Assembly (NCBI GenBank): GCA_900299395.1
Contig: OMJO01000022.1
Coordinates: 1 to 34,542 of the forward strand
Reading direction: 5' to 3'
Origin: a bacterium
Lineage (GTDB): Bacteria; Patescibacteriota; Saccharimonadia; Saccharimonadales; OMJO01
DNA length: 34,542 bases
This document shows, in pieces, positions 30,492 to 34,542 of the stretch. Position numbers and translations under genes: made by a program. The notes below the pieces were generated by a model. That model had not been told where the DNA came from. It worked only from the letters and a program-made list of their open reading frames with translations, and ran no database searches. Every line of letters starts with the position of its first letter. The first letter of the stretch is position 1.

Positions 30492-31109
30492 CTATCGTGA
30501 GTAGTATTCCACGATTAGTTGTTCATTAATCTCTGGCTCTGCTTCATCGCGAGTTGGCAGGCCGGTTACAGTTATTTCAATCTTCTTGCGATTTACCTTT
30601 ATCCAACTAGGTGTTTCTGTTGGTGCAGGACTTACGTCATCAAGTTTTTTGAAATACTCATTGTTCTTGCTATGGTCACGAAGGACTATTTCATCCCCCG
30701 GCTTCAGACGAATGGATGGCACGTCTACACGACGGCCGTTGAGCATAAAGTGCCCGTGGGTGACAAGCTGACGAGCAGCGCGGCGGCTCGATGCATACCC
30801 GGCGCGGTATACAGCGTTGTCGAGTCTTCGTTCCAAATACTGCAGCAATAACTCGCCACTTTGACCTTCTTTGCGGTCAGCTTCAGACATCAATTTACTA
30901 AATTGACGCTCTAGTAGGCCATACAGTCGTTTTACCTTCTGTTTTTCTCGCAGTTGGAGTGAATACTGACTTGGCTTGTTGCGCTGATTACGACCACCGT
31001 GATTGCCAGGGATTGTCGTACGCTTTACTAATGCCTTGTGAGCCTTAGGGTGCAACGCGTAGCCTTCACGGCGACTCATTTTTACAATGCTTTGGGTATC
31101 TTTTGCCAT
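30492..31109 (-). CDS. rpsD: Ribosomal protein uS4, cysteine-free form
   Basis: A 205-aa 30S assembly protein. The S4 RNA-binding domain is RRLDNAVYRAGYASSRRAARQLVTHGHFMLNGRRVDVPS. The N-terminal zinc-finger position reads VKMSRREG where zinc-binding forms have C-x2-C, so this is the C-minus type. The tail ends in the conserved INEQLIVEYYSR. It is 11 nt from rpsK. Confidence 0.98.
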   Translation of the reverse strand: MAKDTQSIVKMSRREGYALHPKAHKALVKRTTIPGNHGGRNQRNKPSQYSLQLREKQKVKRLYGLLERQFSKLMSEADRKEGQSGELLLQYLERRLDNAVYRAGYASSRRAARQLVTHGHFMLNGRRVDVPSIRLKPGDEIVLRDHSKNNEYFKKLDDVSPAPTETPSWIKVNRKKIEITVTGLPTRDEAEPEINEQLIVEYYSR

Positions 31110-31120
31110 AATTCTAACTC

Positions 31121-31573
31121 CTATACCCTTCGTGCTTTCTTAGGTCGAACGCCACCATGTGGAACACCGGTAACGTCCTTAATGCTTTCAACGTTCATAT
31201 CGAGATTCATAAGACTCCGGATAGCAGCCTCGCGGCCCAAACCGACACCTTTTACAAATACTTCGACTTTTGACAAGCCATATTGCTGTTTTGCTAGCTG
31301 GCCGGCTTTTTCCGCGGCGACCTGTGCAGCATAGGCGGTTCCCTTTTTAGAGCCTCGGAACCCACAAGCACCAGCACTTGAGGCAGCCAGTACACCACCT
31401 TTGCTATCGGTAAAACTAACGATGGTGTTATTAAACGTTGCAAGAATATGTACTTGTCCGACAGGTACAGAGCGCTTGGTTTTGCGTTTTTTGGGTGCTG
31501 ATGTGGGAGTTGCTGCCTGTTCTGTGGCTACAACTTCTGCGACTTCTGGTTTTGTGGTTACTTCTTGTGCCAT
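31121..31573 (-). CDS. rpsK: Ribosomal protein uS11 with N-terminal extension
   Basis: A 150-aa protein that lines the platform near the Shine-Dalgarno helix. The core begins VGQVHILATFNNTIVSFTDSKGG and ends in DVTGVPHGGVRPKKARRV. Residues 2-33 form an Ala/Thr/Glu then Lys-rich extension. ATG31573 is chosen over the longer frame to 31621, which would overlap rpsM; AGGA lies upstream. Confidence 0.96.
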   Translation of the reverse strand: MAQEVTTKPEVAEVVATEQAATPTSAPKKRKTKRSVPVGQVHILATFNNTIVSFTDSKGGVLAASSAGACGFRGSKKGTAYAAQVAAEKAGQLAKQQYGLSKVEVFVKGVGLGREAAIRSLMNLDMNVESIKDVTGVPHGGVRPKKARRV

Positions 31574-31583
31574 ATGATTAGTC

Positions 31584-31970
31584 CTACGTCTTAGACGGTG
31601 CTTTCTTAGCCGTTCCACCAACAGTCAGTTTTTTACCACGTCGAGTACGGGCATTAGTGCGGGTTCGCTGTCCACGACTTGGTAAATTGCCCTGGTGGCG
31701 AAGCCCACGGTAACTATTTATGTCCTTCAACCGCTTGATATTACCAACAACAACACGGTGCAATTCACCCTCAACGGTATAACTTTCGTTTATAAAGTCT
31801 TGTATCCGTGAGATTTCACTATCTGTCAGATCTTTCACGCGAACGGTAGGCTCAACCTTAGCAGCACTTAGAATATCAACGCTAGTCTTAGGGCCAATGC
31901 CGTACACATAGGTAAGTGCAACATGCACTTGTTTACCATCAGGAATCGTTACACCAGAAATTCGAGCCAT
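31584..31970 (-). CDS. rpsM: Ribosomal protein uS13
   Basis: A 128-aa head protein that contacts uS19 and the P-site tRNA. It starts MARISGVTIPDGKQVHVALTYVYGIG and holds the SYRGLRHQGNLPSRGQRTRTNARTRRG block; the C-terminal tail is basic. It follows rpmJ by 3 nt. Confidence 0.98.
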   Translation of the reverse strand: MARISGVTIPDGKQVHVALTYVYGIGPKTSVDILSAAKVEPTVRVKDLTDSEISRIQDFINESYTVEGELHRVVVGNIKRLKDINSYRGLRHQGNLPSRGQRTRTNARTRRGKKLTVGGTAKKAPSKT

Positions 31971-31973
31971 ATA

Positions 31974-32090
31974 CTAACCTTGCCTTTGTTTGTGCTTGGG
32001 CTTAAGTTTATTAATGACATAGACACGCCCTTTACGTCGGACGATTTTATCATCGGGACTGATTTTCTTGACACTTGCACGCACTTTCAT
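31974..32090 (-). CDS. rpmJ: Ribosomal protein bL36, cysteine-free form
   Basis: A 38-aa protein. It reads [20 protein letters not shown] then [18 protein letters not shown], matching bL36 end to end except that the three cysteines and one histidine of the zinc site are replaced (for example S11 and N27). It is the usual gene between infA and rpsM. An in-frame ATG 9 nt upstream (32099) is possible but lies only 2 nt after GGAG, so ATG32090 is preferred. Confidence 0.95.
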   Translation of the reverse strand: MKVRASVKKISPDDKIVRRKGRVYVINKLKPKHKQRQG

Positions 32091-32144
32091 GCGGATCATT
32101 GCTCCTTTTTGCGAATGGTCAATGACTCACTGCTTAGTTGATAG

Positions 32145-32363
32145 TTACTTGCGATAGGTGATTCTTCCCTTAGTAAGATCATAAGGGGTCAACTCGACCG
32201 TAACGCCGTCTCCTGGAACGAGGCGAATGTAATGTTTCCGCATCTTTCCGGCGACATGAGCTATAATTTTATGGCCGTTTTCAAGCTCTACTCGGAACTG
32301 AGTTCCAGGCAATGCCTCGACTATGGTTCCGGACAACTCGATCACTTCCTTGTTATTTGCCAT
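32145..32363 (-). CDS. infA: Translation initiation factor IF-1
   Basis: A 72-aa OB-fold factor that binds the A site during initiation. It begins [20 protein letters not shown] and has the [30 protein letters not shown] block and the end [17 protein letters not shown]32363 fits the family; the longer frame to 32399 reads through the promoter. There is no ribosome binding site. The adk and map genes that often sit between secY and infA are missing here. Confidence 0.97.
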   Translation of the reverse strand: MANNKEVIELSGTIVEALPGTQFRVELENGHKIIAHVAGKMRKHYIRLVPGDGVTVELTPYDLTKGRITYRK

Positions 32364-32380
32364 AAATATAACGTCAAGTG

Positions 32381-32409
32381 AGTATAGCATTCTCACCACT
32401 GTCTGTAAA
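32381..32409 (-). promoter_or_regulatory. Promoter of infA-rpmJ-rpsM block
   Basis: Minus strand TTTACA (32404-32409), 17-nt spacer, TATACT (32381-32386), between secY and infA. The leader would be about 10 nt with no ribosome binding site. Confidence 0.7.
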
Positions 32410-32430
32410 GTGTTTTCTTGTTACCGCTAG

Positions 32431-33924
32431 TTACTTTTTACGTCTACCTGCTAAAAAACGCAGTCTTCGGCCACCAGTGCCTGCTTGTGCGGGTTCAGAA
32501 GAGTCGTAGAAAAAGTCAGAATCTGCATACTGATCGTATGTAACCATGAGCGCCCGCGACTCAATGGCTCGCAGTGTTTCAAGGGCAACAGAGACGAGGA
32601 TAAGAATGCTGGTACCGCCGATCGCAATATTGGTTTTTAGGAATATCTGGCCAATTATTGGTAGCAGCGCGAGCAGACCCAAGCTTAGGGCGCCGAATAA
32701 GGTCAATCTATTCACTACTTTTGACAAATATTTCTCAGTTTGCGAACCGGAACGGACACCCTCTATAAAGCCTCCCTGTTTTTGTAGGTTTTCGGCAATT
32801 TCTTTGGCATTGAACGTAATGCTGGTGTAGAAAAACGTAAAGATAAATACTAGCAAGAAATAAACGACCGGATAAATGTACGGTGTAAAGCCACCGGCTT
32901 GAAAAGTTTGCGGGCTCGGGTTTTGGAACCATTGCACAAGATTATTGCCGATATGTTGCAGCCGCTGGCTTTGAGAACTCGTCATAAGCTGCCCAGCAAA
33001 GCTTGGAACGCTCAGAAATGCAACCGCGAAGATAATAGGCACAACGCCGGCGGTAATAAGCTTTACGGGAAGAATGGTGGTCACCCCTCCATAGGTACGG
33101 TTGCCTTGGACACGCTTGGCATAATGTACGGTAATCTTCCTCGAGGCTTCACTGAGCTTAACAATGAGTACCGTAACAATAATAGTAATAGCGAGCAGGA
33201 GAACTCCGTAAAACAGCTCATGACTATTGATTGGCAACTCTTTGCCAAAGATACTAAGCTTCTTGCTGTTGTCAACAATTGACGTTGCCACGCTAGAAAT
33301 TGTTGAAGGCAAACGACTCACAATACCTACGGTAATAACAAGTGAGATGCCGTTCCCGACACTCTGTTCTGTAATAAGCTCACCCAGCCACATCAGAAGC
33401 ATCGAGCCGCCTGTTAAAGCAGCGACCATCAATACCCACTGTGCTGCAGTTGCGTGTGCCGTGATGTCACCAATGCCACTTACGCGGGCAGCAGTTTGTC
33501 GCACGAGGTATATGGCGCCTACGGATTGTACGAGTGCTAATGGGAATGTCAGTAACCGTGTGTATTGGTTAATCTTCTTCCGGCCAAATTCACCTTCTTT
33601 GTTGAGTGCCTCAAGCTTTGGTATAGCTCGGGTAAGTAACTGCATAATGATTGATGCGTTAATGTATGGACCCAGGCCTACAAGCATGATGGAGAAATTC
33701 GCGAGAGCACCACCCGACAACACATCAATAAAGCTTAAGAGGTTGTTAGTGGACTTGGTCGAGTTAAACAAGTTTTCGAGAATTTGCTTGAGTGTCTGTG
33801 GATCACCAATCGGAATGGGGATGTGAGCGAGAATACGAAAAACAAGCAGCATGCCCAGCACCGCCAAAAGTCGATTCCGCATGTCCTTGTTTTTGAGCGC
33901 TTGCCAAATTACTTTCCAACTCAT
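32431..33924 (-). CDS. secY: Preprotein translocase subunit SecY
   Basis: A 497-aa ten-helix channel protein. The plug and pore region ([39 protein letters not shown]), the [22 protein letters not shown] block and the late [29 protein letters not shown] loop, which contacts the ribosome and SecA, are all present. It is somewhat longer than usual, with a basic tail ([14 protein letters not shown]). It partners SecE (20893-21285) and follows rplO by 72 nt. Confidence 0.97.
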   Translation of the reverse strand: MSWKVIWQALKNKDMRNRLLAVLGMLLVFRILAHIPIPIGDPQTLKQILENLFNSTKSTNNLLSFIDVLSGGALANFSIMLVGLGPYINASIIMQLLTRAIPKLEALNKEGEFGRKKINQYTRLLTFPLALVQSVGAIYLVRQTAARVSGIGDITAHATAAQWVLMVAALTGGSMLLMWLGELITEQSVGNGISLVITVGIVSRLPSTISSVATSIVDNSKKLSIFGKELPINSHELFYGVLLLAITIIVTVLIVKLSEASRKITVHYAKRVQGNRTYGGVTTILPVKLITAGVVPIIFAVAFLSVPSFAGQLMTSSQSQRLQHIGNNLVQWFQNPSPQTFQAGGFTPYIYPVVYFLLVFIFTFFYTSITFNAKEIAENLQKQGGFIEGVRSGSQTEKYLSKVVNRLTLFGALSLGLLALLPIIGQIFLKTNIAIGGTSILILVSVALETLRAIESRALMVTYDQYADSDFFYDSSEPAQAGTGGRRLRFLAGRRKK

Positions 33925-33996
33925 ATAGCTGCAACTAGTATACAGAAGTCATGCTTTAGACACTAGGTATTCAGCAGTTTTTACAACTATAGATAG

Positions 33997-34464
33997 CTAT
34001 TTTGTGTCTTTAGCTTTTTTGCTACGTGCAATTTGCGGCGTAAATTCAAAAGTGCCGCCTGCTTTTTTTACGGCAGCAACTGCGGACTCACTTGCTGCTT
34101 GGAGTTTTACCGTAGCCTTCTTGGTAACGGGGCCGTTTACTACTAGTTTTGCTCGTACGTAGGGGCTCGAAAGAATACCTGCCTTATGTGCAGTGTGGTT
34201 ATCTACAATTGTACCAATGTCGTCGATTTGACCCGTATAGACTAGTTCTGCTTTCGGACGAATTGAACGGAAGCCTGGCAGTTTAGGAAGTCGCTGCATC
34301 AAAGGGTTTTGGCCACCCTCGAAGCCAGGACGCCGTCCTGCGCCTGTACGAGACTTCTGTCCTTTTGTGCCTCGCCCAGCGGTTTTGCCACGTCCAGCAG
34401 CAATCCCTCGGCCGACACGGCGGTTTGTACGATTAGCGGTGGTCTGTAGCTCGTGATAACGCAT
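33997..34464 (-). CDS. rplO: Ribosomal protein uL15
   Basis: A 155-aa large-subunit protein. The Gly/Arg-rich N-terminal tail (RRVGRGIAAGRGKTAGRGTKGQKSR and FEGGQNPLMQRLPKLPGF) and the C-terminal globular part (ATVKLQAASESAVAAVKKAGG) are typical. GGAGG lies 7 nt before ATG34464, inside the end of the upstream gene. Confidence 0.97.
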   Translation of the reverse strand: MRYHELQTTANRTNRRVGRGIAAGRGKTAGRGTKGQKSRTGAGRRPGFEGGQNPLMQRLPKLPGFRSIRPKAELVYTGQIDDIGTIVDNHTAHKAGILSSPYVRAKLVVNGPVTKKATVKLQAASESAVAAVKKAGGTFEFTPQIARSKKAKDTK

Positions 34465-34466
34465 GA

Positions 34467-34542
34467 TTAGGCCTCCACCTTTGCTTTAGCTAGCGACTTT
34501 TTGGTTTCAACAATTTGTCGCGTGTGCCAAGTCTTTGCTGGA
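34467..34542 (-). CDS. rpsE: Ribosomal protein uS5, C-terminal end (partial)
   Basis: Only the last 24 residues are visible (PAKTWHTRQIVETKKSLAKA then KVEA and TAA), ending 2 nt before rplO. They lack the GM-(I/V) and HLV blocks that end uL30, the usual gene at this place, and read better as the divergent tail of uS5. Known loss of uL30 in this phylum group supports uS5. The identity is inferred mostly from gene order. Confidence 0.5.
   Translation of the reverse strand, partial: PAKTWHTRQIVETKKSLAKAKVEA

Overview
The window reads as chromosomal core of a host-dependent, reduced-genome bacterium of the Patescibacteria (Candidate Phyla Radiation), most likely Saccharibacteria (TM7). Supporting signs are the tight minus-strand packing with many 1-4 nt stop/start overlaps, cysteine-free forms of bL33, bL36 and uS4, an apparent lack of uL30 between uS5 and uL15, Ala/Lys-rich tails on several ribosomal proteins, and UGA used as an ordinary stop, which argues against the UGA=Gly lineages (Gracilibacteria, Absconditabacteria). 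This placement is inferred from gene content; no search was run.

Layout. 1-1380 (+): the end of a glycosyltransferase and an AI-2E family permease. 1377-9242 (-): cysS, a DHH phosphoesterase, a NUDIX hydrolase, recR, ybaB, a GT-C-like membrane protein, dnaB and dnaX, i.e. a replication/recombination block. 9286-11580 (-): a CDP-alcohol phosphatidyltransferase-like protein, an unknown 170-aa protein, then rplL and rplJ with an L10 leader attenuator. 11800-14671 (+): the only large plus-strand unit in the interior, with its own promoter, a candidate leader-peptide attenuator, an unknown 399-aa protein, a VanX-type D-Ala-D-Ala dipeptidase and an Asp/Glu-type racemase. 14676-21285 (-): secE, nusG, a small membrane protein, rplK, rplA, then a dNMP-kinase-like protein, dCTP deaminase and a 784-aa fusion of thymidylate kinase with two ThyX-like domains.

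21370-28134 (-): an orphan cytosolic histidine kinase, a YgjP-like metalloprotein, a P-loop kinase, tRNA-Trp (+), rpmG, three tRNAs (Thr, Tyr, Thr), a TPR protein, a delta-prime-like clamp-loader protein, an RluA-family pseudouridine synthase and trpS. 28195-34542 (-): the distal S10/spc/alpha block, in transcription order rpsE(end), rplO, secY, infA, rpmJ, rpsM, rpsK, rpsD, rpoA, rplQ, rplM, rpsI.

The parts most worth a second look are the Tmk-ThyX-ThyX fusion, in which the two ThyX signatures have decayed in complementary ways; the leader ahead of the D-amino-acid trio, whose layout resembles a trp-type attenuator; the loss of structural zinc sites in RecR and DnaX; and a recurrent promoter geometry with the -10 box only 7-11 nt from the start codon, suggesting leaderless mRNAs.
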